Shown here piece by piece: positions 32,350 to 40,113 of a stretch of DNA of 64,000 nucleotides; the stretch's first letter is position 1; each line of letters starts with the position of its first letter. Where the stretch lies: the NCBI RefSeq assembly GCF_025965415.1, contig NZ_JAOPWY010000038.1, forward strand, positions 26,161-90,160. The letters run 5' to 3'. The position numbers were made by a program, and so were the translations under genes. The notes beneath the pieces are model-generated. The model was not told the DNA's origin. It saw nothing but the letters and a program-made list of their open reading frames with translations, and did no database searches. The DNA comes from Nocardioides sp. Its GTDB lineage: Bacteria > Actinomycetota > Actinomycetes > Propionibacteriales > Nocardioidaceae.

Positions 32350-32841
32350 TCAGAGCGAGTCCCCGAGCCCCGTCCGGAGCGCGGTGAGCCGATCGGTCAG
32401 CTCGCGTACGTCGACCTCGGGCAGGCCGGGCGCCTCGAAGACCTCGACGTTGAGCGCCGCCGTCGCCTCCTCGACCGCCCCGCGGCCGGCGTCGGTCAGC
32501 ACCGCGAGCACCACGCGCTTGTCGGCGTCGCCGCGCACGCGCTCGACGTACCCCTGGGCGACGAGCCGGTCGACCGCGCTGGTGACGCTGGTCGGGTGCA
32601 CCTGCAGCAGCGACCCGAGCCGCGACATCGGCATCGCCGCCCCACGGGTGAAGGACAGCAGGCGCAGCACCTCGTAGCGCGCGAAGGTCAGCCCGCGCGG
32701 ACGGAGCACCGCGTCGATGCGCTCCATCAGCAGCTGCTGCGCGCGCACGACGGAGGTCACCATCGCCATCCCGTCGGCGGCGCCGGCCCAGCCGTGGGCC
32801 ACCCACTGCCGGTGGGCCTCGCCGATCGGGTCGCGGGTCAT
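32350..32841 (-). CDS. MarR-family transcriptional regulator
   Basis: A 163-residue winged-helix regulator: LLMERIDAVLRPRGLTFARYEVLRLLSF, then the recognition region MSRLGSLLQVHPTSVTSAVDRLVAQGYVERVRGDADKRVVLAVLTDAG with the wing Asp-x-Arg. It probably represses icmF, 65 bases downstream, with release by an acyl-CoA or acid. ATG 32841 follows TAACCT by 6 bases; that hexamer includes the TAA stop of the upstream binding-protein gene, so marR has its own leaderless promoter inside the unit. Confidence 0.9.
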   Translation of the reverse strand: MTRDPIGEAHRQWVAHGWAGAADGMAMVTSVVRAQQLLMERIDAVLRPRGLTFARYEVLRLLSFTRGAAMPMSRLGSLLQVHPTSVTSAVDRLVAQGYVERVRGDADKRVVLAVLTDAGRGAVEEATAALNVEVFEAPGLPEVDVRELTDRLTALRTGLGDSL

Positions 32842-32847
32842 GGCTGG

Positions 32848-32853
32848 AGGTTA
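32848..32853 (-). promoter_or_regulatory. -10 box (TAACCT) for marR overlapping the upstream stop codon
   Basis: Read leftward, TAACCT begins with the TAA stop of the 32851-33594 gene and stands 6 bases before the marR ATG. Confidence 0.45.
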
Positions 32854-33594
32854 GCCACCGATCGAGCCCAGCACGGCGTGCGCCTCGACCATGGCGGGGC
32901 CGTACCAGGTGAGCAACCGCCCCGACACCAGCCGGGTCGGGGTGGTGAAGGCCTCCGGGCCGTCGTCGGCGGTGAAGACGTACGGCTCGTCCGGCAGCAG
33001 CACGACGTCCGCGCCCGAGCCGTCGATCTCCGCGGACGTGACCGTCGGATAGCGACCGTCGCGATCGGCCAGCACGTTGGCCAGCCCGGCCCGGGTGAGG
33101 AGGTCGTCGGTGTAGGTCGAGGAGCCGACGACCATCCACGGGTCGCGCCAGATCGGCACGGCCACCGACAGCCGGCGCGGGGCGGGTGTCGACCAGAGCG
33201 TGCGGGCCTCGACCAGCCAGGGCGGGTCGGGGAGTTCGAGGGCCTCGCCGAAGAGCCGGGACATCGCGTCGAGCGACTGCTCCACGGTCTCGATCCGGGT
33301 CACCCAGACCGGCACCCCGGAGTCGCGGAGCCGGCGCACGTCGAGCTCGCGGTTCTCCTCCATGTTGGCCACGACCAGGTCGGGCGAGAGGGCCCGGATC
33401 GCGGCCAGGTCGGGGTTCTTGGTGCCGCGGACCCGCGCCACGTCGAGGTCGGCGGGATGCGTGCACCAGTCGGTCGCGCCGACGAGCCGGTCCGGTGCCG
33501 ACGTGGCCAGCGCCTCCGTCAGCGAGGGGACCAGCGAGACGATGCGGGTCGCGGGTCGCTCGCCCGGGACGTCGGCTCCCAGGTCGTCGCGCAT
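32851..33594 (-). CDS. BtuF-like helical-backbone metal receptor without signal peptide
   Basis: A 247-residue protein with the class III periplasmic-binding fold used for B12 and iron-siderophores: RIVSLVPSLTEALATSAPDRLVGATDWCTHPADL, then DLAAIRALSPDLVVANMEENRELDVRRLRDSGVPVWVTRIETVEQS, the backbone helix after residue 115, and a second lobe ending TRLVSGRLLTWYGPAM. There is no N-terminal signal or lipobox, so it should be cytosolic. It sits 10 bases upstream of marR and the B12-dependent mutase, suggesting cobalamin binding or delivery, which is inference. TAGCCT 7 bases before ATG 33594 supports the start. Confidence 0.82.
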   Translation of the reverse strand: MRDDLGADVPGERPATRIVSLVPSLTEALATSAPDRLVGATDWCTHPADLDVARVRGTKNPDLAAIRALSPDLVVANMEENRELDVRRLRDSGVPVWVTRIETVEQSLDAMSRLFGEALELPDPPWLVEARTLWSTPAPRRLSVAVPIWRDPWMVVGSSTYTDDLLTRAGLANVLADRDGRYPTVTSAEIDGSGADVVLLPDEPYVFTADDGPEAFTTPTRLVSGRLLTWYGPAMVEAHAVLGSIGG

Positions 33595-33601
33595 GGACCC
33601 G

Positions 33602-33607
33602 AGGCTA
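33602..33607 (-). promoter_or_regulatory. -10 box (TAGCCT) for the BtuF-like gene
   Basis: Read leftward, TAGCCT is followed by 7 bases and the ATG at 33594; a leaderless promoter. Confidence 0.5.
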
Positions 33608-33726
33608 GGGCCTCGGCCGACCAGCCGGACGTGCGCCGGTCCGGGGTGGGCACCCACTCCCGATGCTGATCGCGCCACCGGGTGTCCGCAGCGCCACATG
33701 AGGTGTCTCCGTGGTGGAGTTCTCCC

Positions 33727-34872
33727 ATGAGCAAGCACGCCCGGGCGGCCGCGACGCTGCCCGTCGACGGCATGGAGCGGGCGACCAGCGAGGGGTGGAC
33801 CTTCCCGGCGCGCAGCCCGGCGACGGGCGACGTCCTCTGGCAGCTGCCGGACGCCGGGGTCGACGACGCCCGGGCCGCGGCCCGGGCCGCCTGGCGCGCC
33901 TTCCACGAGACCCCGTGGAGCACCGACTCGGCGCTGCGGGTCGACGCGCTCGGACGCTTCCAGGACGCCCTCGTCGCCCGGTCCGGCGAGCTCGCGCAGC
34001 TCCTCGCCGCCGAGACGGGGGTGCCGGTGTCGCTGCGTGCCGCCCACCTCGACGCGCCGATCGCCGGCCTGCGCGCCGTGCCGCACGCGTCGCCCGGTGT
34101 CACGGCCGTGATCACGCCGGCCACGTCGCCGCTGGCGGTCGCGATCGAGGAGGTCGGCCGTGTGCTCGTCGCCGGCGGCACCGTGGTGCTGAAGCCGGCT
34201 CCCGAGACGGCCGGCGCGGCCCTCGAGCTCGGGCGGATCGCGCTCGACTTCCTGCCGCGCGGCGTGCTCAACGTCGTCTCCACGCGCGACGTCGACGTGG
34301 CGATCGCCCTCACCCTCGACGACCACGTCGACGAGATCTCCTTCACCGGGTCGTCGGTCGCGGCCCACCGGGTCCAGGTGGCGGGGGAGCAGGCGGGCAA
34401 GCGCGTCCGAATCGACGTCGGAGGCACGGTCACCGTCCGCGCGGCCGACGACGCCGACCTCGGGGCCGTCGTCTCGGCCGCCGCCGTCACGGTCGCGGCC
34501 AACGCGGGCCAGGGGTGCCGGCTCCCGGCCACGGTGGTGGTGCCCGCGCACCGCTACGCCGAGGCGCTGCACGCCGCCGTCGAGACCATGGCCGAGGTCG
34601 TCGTCGGCGCGCCCGCCGAGCCCGACACCCTGTGCGGCCCGCTGCGCTCGCCGGTGGCGCGGGACCGTGTGCTGCGCTACCTCGCGCTGGCGCGGGCCGA
34701 GGGCGGCACGGTGGAGACCGGCGGGCAGGCGCTGGACCGAGACGGCTGGTGGGTCGCGCCGACCGTCATCAGTGGGCTGTCCGGCGAGTCCCGCCTGGTG
34801 CGCGAGGAGATCCTCGGGCCGGTGCTCATGGTCGTGCCGGACGCCCGACCCGGGCCATCGGCACGTGCATGA
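33727..34872 (+). CDS. Truncated, catalytically degenerate aldehyde dehydrogenase (probable pseudogene)
   Basis: A 381-residue aldehyde dehydrogenase homologue, about 100 residues short at the C-terminus: homology ends at REEILGPVLMVVP, followed by a junk tail DARPGPSARA. The oxyanion motif PWNxP reads ITPATSPLAV, losing the Asn. The general-base motif LELGGK reads RIDVGGT (Glu to Asp). The nucleophile Cys survives in NAGQGCRLPAT. The missing part would hold the oligomerisation strand and the GGxxxSG loop. A GGAG ribosome site precedes ATG 33727. Its 3' end overlaps the convergent GNAT gene by 47 bases, marking a deletion junction near 34840. Probably non-functional. Confidence 0.75.
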   Translation: MSKHARAAATLPVDGMERATSEGWTFPARSPATGDVLWQLPDAGVDDARAAARAAWRAFHETPWSTDSALRVDALGRFQDALVARSGELAQLLAAETGVPVSLRAAHLDAPIAGLRAVPHASPGVTAVITPATSPLAVAIEEVGRVLVAGGTVVLKPAPETAGAALELGRIALDFLPRGVLNVVSTRDVDVAIALTLDDHVDEISFTGSSVAAHRVQVAGEQAGKRVRIDVGGTVTVRAADDADLGAVVSAAAVTVAANAGQGCRLPATVVVPAHRYAEALHAAVETMAEVVVGAPAEPDTLCGPLRSPVARDRVLRYLALARAEGGTVETGGQALDRDGWWVAPTVISGLSGESRLVREEILGPVLMVVPDARPGPSARA

Positions 34873-35275
34873 TCCCGTCCTCGTCGAAGGCCGGCCCCGT
34901 CACCTCGAAGCCGTAGGCCGCATAGAAGCCGGTGAGCGCGATCTGGGCGTCGAGCCGCACCTCGCGGTCGGTGCAGTGCGTCATCGCCTCATCCATCATC
35001 ACCGCGGCGAGGCCCCGTCCGCGGGCCGACGGGGCGACGACCACGCGTCCGATCCGCGCCCAGTCGCCGTCGTCGAGCAGGCGCAGGGTGCCGATCACGC
35101 TGTCGTCCTCGAGCAGCACGACGTGGCGCGTGGTGGCCTCGAGGTCGCGCCCGTCCAGGTCGGGATAGGGGCAGTCCTGCTCGATGACGAACACCTGCTG
35201 CCGCAGCCGCCAGACGTCGTACGCCGTCCGCGCGGGGAGGTCGTCGAAGACGACGGTGAGCACCTCGACGGTCAT
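34826..35275 (-). CDS. GNAT family N-acetyltransferase (ElaA-like)
   Basis: A 149-residue acetyltransferase: FDDLPARTAYDVWRLRQQVFVIEQDCPYPDLDGRD is the ElaA-type N-terminus, and RIGRVVVAPSARGRGLAAVMMDEAM contains the acetyl-CoA pyrophosphate loop (R/Q-x-x-G-x-G/A). TGFYAAYGFEVTGPAFDEDGIMHVPM closes the fold. The acceptor is unknown. ATG 35275 overlaps the TGA of the upstream lipase gene (ATGA). The last residues, VGRPARP, are read from what was aldehyde dehydrogenase sequence on the other strand. Confidence 0.87.
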   Translation of the reverse strand: MTVEVLTVVFDDLPARTAYDVWRLRQQVFVIEQDCPYPDLDGRDLEATTRHVVLLEDDSVIGTLRLLDDGDWARIGRVVVAPSARGRGLAAVMMDEAMTHCTDREVRLDAQIALTGFYAAYGFEVTGPAFDEDGIMHVPMARVGRPARP

Positions 35276-36171
35276 CGGACGAAGTCCACGACCTGGGCGA
35301 GGGCACGACGGGCCTCGGGGATGAACGGCAGCACTCCGTAGACGTGGATCAGGTCCGGCTCCTCGATCGACGTCAGGTCCCAGCCGGCCTCCGCGGCGCG
35401 GCGGGCGAGCAGCCGGCAACCCGGGTGGAGGAGGTCGCGGGTGCCGTAGAGCATCAGCGCCCTCGGGAGCCCGGCGAGGTCGGCGAGCGCGGGGGAGACC
35501 TCGGGCCGGTCGAGGTCCTCCGGCGACCCGGCCCACCAGAGGGCGTACGCCTCGACCTTGCTGAAGAACAGCCACGGGTCGATCGCGTCGACCTCCCGCG
35601 TCTCGGGGGTCGAGGAGGTCAGGTCCACCCAGGGCGCGTGGAGCACCAGGTGGGTCGCCGGCGTGAGCCCGCGGTCGCGCATGGAGAGCGCCGTCGCGAG
35701 GGCGAGGCCGCCGCCCGCGGAGTCCCCGGCCAGCACCACGCCGCCGTCCTCGTCCGCCCATCGGGCGGCGTCCGCCACCAGTGCGTCGTGGGAGTCGGCC
35801 CAGGTGTGCTCCGGGGCGAGCGGGTAGTCGGGCATCACCACGCGGGCGCCGATCGCCTCGGCCAGCCGGGTGGCGTACCGCACGTGGACCGCGTCGATCG
35901 GTGCCATGAACCCGCCGCCGTGGACGTAGTAGAGGGTGCGGTGGACCCGGCGGTCCTTCGGCGTCAGGACGTAGGACGGGAAGCCGATGTCGTGGACCGA
36001 CACGTCCCAGGTCTTCGCGAAGCCGCGCACCGCCCGGGTCGGGAGCGTGCGCACCTGGGTGCGGTGCTCGGCCTCGACGCGGGCGCGCTCGGCAGGCTCG
36101 CTCTCGAGGTCGCCCGACGTGCGGAGCCGCGGGATGAGGGAGGCCAGGAGCTGGTGGCGGAGGCTGGGCAT
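35272..36171 (-). CDS. Alpha/beta hydrolase (hormone-sensitive-lipase family)
   Basis: A 299-residue esterase-like protein. The oxyanion motif HGGG is in LYYVHGGGFMAPIDAVH, the nucleophile Ser in VLAGDSAGGGLALA, the acid in LMLYGTRDLLHPG, and the catalytic His in EPDLIHVYGVLP. It is a family IV (HSL) carboxylesterase for short or medium acyl esters, with no signal peptide. TACGCT 6 bases before ATG 36171 suggests a leaderless mRNA shared with the downstream GNAT gene. Confidence 0.9.
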   Translation of the reverse strand: MPSLRHQLLASLIPRLRTSGDLESEPAERARVEAEHRTQVRTLPTRAVRGFAKTWDVSVHDIGFPSYVLTPKDRRVHRTLYYVHGGGFMAPIDAVHVRYATRLAEAIGARVVMPDYPLAPEHTWADSHDALVADAARWADEDGGVVLAGDSAGGGLALATALSMRDRGLTPATHLVLHAPWVDLTSSTPETREVDAIDPWLFFSKVEAYALWWAGSPEDLDRPEVSPALADLAGLPRALMLYGTRDLLHPGCRLLARRAAEAGWDLTSIEEPDLIHVYGVLPFIPEARRALAQVVDFVR

Positions 36172-36177
36172 GCGGGC

Positions 36178-36183
36178 AGCGTA
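36178..36183 (-). promoter_or_regulatory. -10 box (TACGCT) for the lipase-GNAT operon
   Basis: Read leftward, TACGCT lies 6 bases from ATG 36171. Confidence 0.5.
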
Positions 36184-36204
36184 GGGGCCGTGGCCACGTC
36201 GCGG

Positions 36205-36210
36205 TACGCT
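36205..36210 (+). promoter_or_regulatory. -10 box (TACGCT) for the thiamine transport operon
   Basis: TACGCT lies about 12 bases before the first conserved base of the TPP riboswitch, placing the transcript start near 36217 so that the whole aptamer is transcribed. Confidence 0.45.
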
Positions 36211-36221
36211 GGTGACGAAGA

Positions 36222-36306
36222 CAGGGGAGCGCGCGCAGGCGTGCTGAGAGTGCGGACCAGCCGCAGACCCTATGAACCTGATCCGGTTAGCACCGGCGAT
36301 AGGGAG
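36222..36306 (+). promoter_or_regulatory. TPP (THI-element) riboswitch
   Basis: The conserved blocks appear in order: GGGGAGC (P1/P2 5' side), GTGCTGAGAGTGC (the CUGAGA pyrimidine-sensing loop), AGACCCT, TGAACCTGATC, GTTAGCACCGGCG and AGGGAG (P1 3' side). The final AGGGAG is also the ribosome site, 5 bases before the thiB ATG at 36312. Ligand binding should therefore hide it and block translation when thiamine pyrophosphate is plentiful. No separate terminator hairpin is seen. Confidence 0.96.
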
Positions 36307-36311
36307 TCACC

Positions 36312-37406
36312 ATGCGTCAACCACCCGTCCGCGCTGCCCTCACGACGGCGCTCGCCGCGCTGGTGCTGAGCGCCTGCAGCCTCATCTCCAGTGGCGAGCC
36401 GTCGGAGCCGTCGACCTCGGCGGCCGACGGGGAGCCCGGGGGCACGTCCGGGGGCACGTCCGGGGGCACGGTCGTGCTCGCCACCCACGACTCCTTCCAC
36501 CTGCCCAAGAGGCTCGTGAAGGCGTTCGAGGAGGAGTCCGGCTACGACCTCGAGGTGCGCGGCTCCGGTGACGCCGGGACGCTCGCCACCAAGCTCAGCC
36601 TCACCGCCGACAACCCCGTCGCCGACGCGGCCTTCGGCATCGACAACACCTTCGCCTCCCGCCCGCTGGGCGAGGGCGCCTTCGCCGAGACCACACCGTC
36701 GGTGGACCCGCCGGAGGAGTACGCCCTCGCCGAGGGTGGCGACCGCCTGGTCCCGATCGACTCGGCGAGCGTCTGCGTCAACGTCGACACCGCCTGGTTC
36801 GACCGGGAGGGGATCGAGCCGCCCCGCACGCTGGCCGACCTCACCGACCCGGCGTACGCCGACCTGCTGGTGACCCCCGGCGCCTCGACGAGCAGTCCCG
36901 GCATGGCCTTCTTCCTCGCCACCGTCGCGGAGTACGGAGACGACTGGGAGACCTACTGGACCGACCTGCTGGCCAACGGCGCCAAGGTCGTCGACGGGTG
37001 GGAGGACGCCTACTACGGCGACTTCACCGCAGGCTCGAAGAACGGCACCCGCCCGATCGTGGTGTCCTACGACTCCTCCCCGGCCTTCACGGTCACCGAC
37101 GGGAGGACGACCACGGCGGCGCTCCTCGACACCTGCTTCCGCCAGGTCGAGTACGCCGGCGTCCTCGCCGGCGCCGACAACCCCGAGGGTGCGCAGGCGC
37201 TGGTCGACTGGATGCTCAGCGACGAGGTCCAGAGCGCGCTGCCGGAGTCGATGTACGTCTTCCCGGTCATGCCCGGCGCGACGGTCCCCGACGACTGGGC
37301 GACCTTCGCCCCGCAGCCCACCGACCCCTACGAGGTCTCGCCCGAGGAGATCGCCGCCCACCGCGAGCAGTGGCTGACCGAGTGGACCGACGTCATCTCG
37401 CGATGA
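36312..37406 (+). CDS. thiB: Thiamine ABC transporter substrate-binding lipoprotein
   Basis: A 364-residue extracytoplasmic binding protein. The signal peptide ends at the lipobox LSAC (Cys22), followed by a Ser/Gly linker made of a 12-base repeat (GGTSGGTSGGTV). The mature domain begins VVLATHDSFHLPKRLVKAFEEESGYDLEV, matching ThiB, with GIDNTF, the VNVDTAWFDREGI hinge and GSKNGTRPIVVSYDSSPAF. It captures thiamine or its phosphates for ThiP-ThiQ. It is the first gene after the riboswitch; its TGA overlaps the thiP ATG. Confidence 0.95.
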   Translation: MRQPPVRAALTTALAALVLSACSLISSGEPSEPSTSAADGEPGGTSGGTSGGTVVLATHDSFHLPKRLVKAFEEESGYDLEVRGSGDAGTLATKLSLTADNPVADAAFGIDNTFASRPLGEGAFAETTPSVDPPEEYALAEGGDRLVPIDSASVCVNVDTAWFDREGIEPPRTLADLTDPAYADLLVTPGASTSSPGMAFFLATVAEYGDDWETYWTDLLANGAKVVDGWEDAYYGDFTAGSKNGTRPIVVSYDSSPAFTVTDGRTTTAALLDTCFRQVEYAGVLAGADNPEGAQALVDWMLSDEVQSALPESMYVFPVMPGATVPDDWATFAPQPTDPYEVSPEEIAAHREQWLTEWTDVISR

Positions 37407-39076
37407 GTCCTCGTGCGGCTCCTCGGCCACCGACAGGTGCGCGCCGCCTCCTCGCGCTGCTCGCGCTGGCTGCCGGGCCGGTGCTGGTGCTCGGCGTGCT
37501 CTTCGTGCTGCCGGTGAGCGGCATGGTCGCGGAGGGGTTCGTCGCCGACGGGCGCTTCGCTCCCGGTGCGGTGCTGGAGGTCCTCGCCCGGCCGCGGGTC
37601 CACCGGGTGGCGTGGTTCACCGTGTGGACGGCGGGGGTCGCGACGCTGCTGGCCGTCGTGCTCGGCCTGCCGGCGGCGTACGCCCTCCACCGGCTCGCGC
37701 TGCCCGGGCGGGCCGCGGTGCGCGCGGCGCTCCTGGTGCCGTTCGTGCTGCCGACGGTCGTCGTCGGGGTCGCCTTCCGCCAGCTGCTCGGGGAGGGCGG
37801 GCCGCTCGGCTTCCTGGGCCTGGACGGCACGCCGTTCGCCATCGTGCTGGGCCTGGTCTTCTTCAACGTCGCCGTCGTGGTGCGCACCGTCGGCGTCGCC
37901 TGGGAATCGCTCGACCCGCGACCCGGGCAGGCGGCGGCGGCCCTCGGCGCCTCGCCGTGGCAGGTGCTGCGCACGGTGACCCTGCCCGCGCTGCGACCCG
38001 CGATCGTCGGCGCCTCGACCATCGTCTTCCTCTTCTGCGCGACGGCCTTCGGCATCGTGCTCACCCTCGGTGGCGTGCGGCACGCCACCGTCGAGACCGA
38101 GATCTACCTGCTGACCACGACCGTCTTCGACCTGCAGGCGGCAGCGGCCCTCTCGGTCCTCCAGATCGTCGTGGTGGTCGGCCTGCTGGCCCTCGCGGCG
38201 CGGCTGCGCGCGACCCCCGACCCGACGGCCCAGCGCACCGTCGCCCCGGCCCGCGCCGTACGCCGCGGCGACGCGCCCGTCGTCGTCGCGACGCTGCTCG
38301 TGCTCGCGGCGATGCTGGTGCCGATCCTCACCCTGGTGGCCGGATCGCTCAGCGTGGGTGAGGGCTGGGGCCTCGACAACTACCGCGCGCTCTCCACCGC
38401 CGGCGACGACCAGGCGCTGGTGGTGCCGGTGACGACGGCGCTGATGACGAGCCTGCGCACCGCCGTCGACGCCACCTGGATGGCGCTGCTCGTCGGCGGC
38501 CTGGTCTCGCTGATCGTCACGCGACGATCGCACTCGGTCGCCGAGCGCCGGGTGCGCTCGACGCTCGACGGCTTCTTCATGCTGCCGCTCGGCGTCAGCG
38601 CCGTGACCCTCGGCTTCGGCTTCCTGATCACCCTCGACCGGCCGCCCCTCGACCTGCGCGACTCGCCCCTGCTGGTGCCGATGGCCCAGGCCCTGGTCGC
38701 GCTGCCGCTGGTCGTGCGCACGCTGACCCCGGTGCTCGGCGGCATCGACGACCGGCAGCGCCAGGCCGCCGCGTCGCTGGGCGCCTCACCGTGGCGCACC
38801 CTGCTCACCGTCGACCTGCCCGTCGTGTGGAAGCCGATGCTCGCGGCCAGTGGCTTCGCCTTCGCCGCCTCGCTGGGGGAGTTCGGCGCGACCTCGTTCC
38901 TCGCCCGCGACGACGCTCCCACGCTGCCGGTCGTGATTTTCCGGCTCATCGGCCACCCCGGCGAGATGAACTACGGCATGGCGCTCGCCGCCTCCGTCGT
39001 CCTCGCCGCCGCCACGGCCGTCGTCATGCTCGCCGTCGAGCGGCTGCGCGTGCCCGGTGTGGGGGCGCTGGGATGA
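37403..39076 (+). CDS. thiP: Thiamine ABC transporter permease (two fused permease domains)
   Basis: A 557-residue inner-membrane protein with about twelve helices in two halves, each carrying an ABC-contacting EAA loop: QAAAALGASPWQVLRTVTLPAL and QAAASLGASPWRTLLTVDLPVVWKP. The fused two-domain layout is that of ThiP/FbpB-type importers. ATG 37403 overlaps the thiB stop and its own TGA overlaps the thiQ ATG, so all three subunits are translationally coupled. Confidence 0.93.
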   Translation: MSPRAAPRPPTGARRLLALLALAAGPVLVLGVLFVLPVSGMVAEGFVADGRFAPGAVLEVLARPRVHRVAWFTVWTAGVATLLAVVLGLPAAYALHRLALPGRAAVRAALLVPFVLPTVVVGVAFRQLLGEGGPLGFLGLDGTPFAIVLGLVFFNVAVVVRTVGVAWESLDPRPGQAAAALGASPWQVLRTVTLPALRPAIVGASTIVFLFCATAFGIVLTLGGVRHATVETEIYLLTTTVFDLQAAAALSVLQIVVVVGLLALAARLRATPDPTAQRTVAPARAVRRGDAPVVVATLLVLAAMLVPILTLVAGSLSVGEGWGLDNYRALSTAGDDQALVVPVTTALMTSLRTAVDATWMALLVGGLVSLIVTRRSHSVAERRVRSTLDGFFMLPLGVSAVTLGFGFLITLDRPPLDLRDSPLLVPMAQALVALPLVVRTLTPVLGGIDDRQRQAAASLGASPWRTLLTVDLPVVWKPMLAASGFAFAASLGEFGATSFLARDDAPTLPVVIFRLIGHPGEMNYGMALAASVVLAAATAVVMLAVERLRVPGVGALG

Positions 39077-40092
39077 CAGGGTCGACGACGATGCTCCAGC
39101 TCACCGACGTCACCGTCCGCTACGGCGACACCCTCGCCGTCGACGACGTCTCGCTCGACCTCGCCGCCGGCCAGGTGCTCGCGGTGCTCGGCCCCTCCGG
39201 TTGCGGCAAGTCCACCCTGCTCCGCGCTGTCGCGGGCCTCGAGCCGCTGACGGCGGGCTCGATCTCCTGCGCCGGTGCCGACCTCGCCGGCGTGCCGACC
39301 CACAAGCGTGGCTTCGCGCTGATGTTCCAGGACGGCCAGCTCTTCGCGCACCTCACCGTCGCCCGCAACGTGGCCTACGCCCTCAGGCTGCGGCGTACGC
39401 CGCCCGCGCGGGTGGCCGCGCGGGTGCGCGAGCTGCTCGAGCTGGTGGGCCTCTCCGGCTACGACGACCGGCTGCCCGGCACGCTGTCGGGGGGCGAGCG
39501 GCAGCGCGTGGCCCTCGCCCGGGCGCTTGCCGTCGAACCGCGGCTGATCCTGCTCGACGAGCCCCTGTCGGCCCTCGACGCGACGCTGCGCGAGCGGCTG
39601 GCCGGCGACCTGCGCGAGATCCTGCACGCCGCCGGCACCACCGCGCTGCTGGTCACCCACGACCACGAGGAGGCCTTCGCGCTCGCCGACCGGCTTGCCG
39701 TGATGCGCGACGGGCGCGTGGTGCAGTCCGGCGAGATCGACGAGGTGTGGCGCGAGCCGGTCGACGAGGAGACCGCGCTGTTCCTCGGCTATGCGCGGGT
39801 CCTGCGCGGCGACGCGGCCCGCCTGGTGCTCGACGCGGCCGGGCTGCCGACCGCGCCCGCGGTCGCCGTACGCCGCTCCGCACTCGTGGTCGACGCCGCC
39901 GGGCCGATCCGTGCGCGGGTCGAGTCGGCGCGCGTCACGCCCGAGCAGGTGCGCCTCAAGGTGGACGCCGAGGGCCTCGGCCGGCTGGACGCCGTGGCCG
40001 CGCTGGGCAGCCGTGTGTCGCCCGCCGACGAGGTCGCGCTGCGGGTCGATGTGACCCGTCTCGCGGTGCTGCCGATCACGCCCGCTCCTTGA
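39073..40092 (+). CDS. thiQ: Thiamine ABC transporter ATP-binding protein
   Basis: A 339-residue ABC ATPase. Walker A GPSGCGKST is at 40-48, the Q-loop in ALMFQDGQLFAHLTV, the signature TLSGGERQRVALARAL, Walker B RLILLDEPLSALD, and the switch His in LLVTHDHEEAF. After residue 245 a TOBE-like C-terminal domain follows (VAVRRSALVVDAAGPIRARVES), longer than in enterobacterial ThiQ and similar to FbpC/PotA. It powers thiamine import with ThiB and ThiP. Confidence 0.92.
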   Translation: MTGSTTMLQLTDVTVRYGDTLAVDDVSLDLAAGQVLAVLGPSGCGKSTLLRAVAGLEPLTAGSISCAGADLAGVPTHKRGFALMFQDGQLFAHLTVARNVAYALRLRRTPPARVAARVRELLELVGLSGYDDRLPGTLSGGERQRVALARALAVEPRLILLDEPLSALDATLRERLAGDLREILHAAGTTALLVTHDHEEAFALADRLAVMRDGRVVQSGEIDEVWREPVDEETALFLGYARVLRGDAARLVLDAAGLPTAPAVAVRRSALVVDAAGPIRARVESARVTPEQVRLKVDAEGLGRLDAVAALGSRVSPADEVALRVDVTRLAVLPITPAP

Positions 40093-40100
40093 CCCCTCCC

Positions 40101-40106
40101 TACACT
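40101..40106 (+). promoter_or_regulatory. -10 box (TACACT) for a leaderless PAP2-family mRNA
   Basis: TACACT is followed by 7 bases and GTG 40114, so the PAP2 gene has its own promoter 8 bases after thiQ ends. Confidence 0.5.
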
Positions 40107-40113
40107 GACCTCC

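Noticed and set aside
36437..36471. Three GGGGGCACGTCC repeats as a regulatory element
   Set aside because: They lie in frame in thiB and encode the Gly-Thr-Ser linker after the lipobox; a coding explanation is sufficient.
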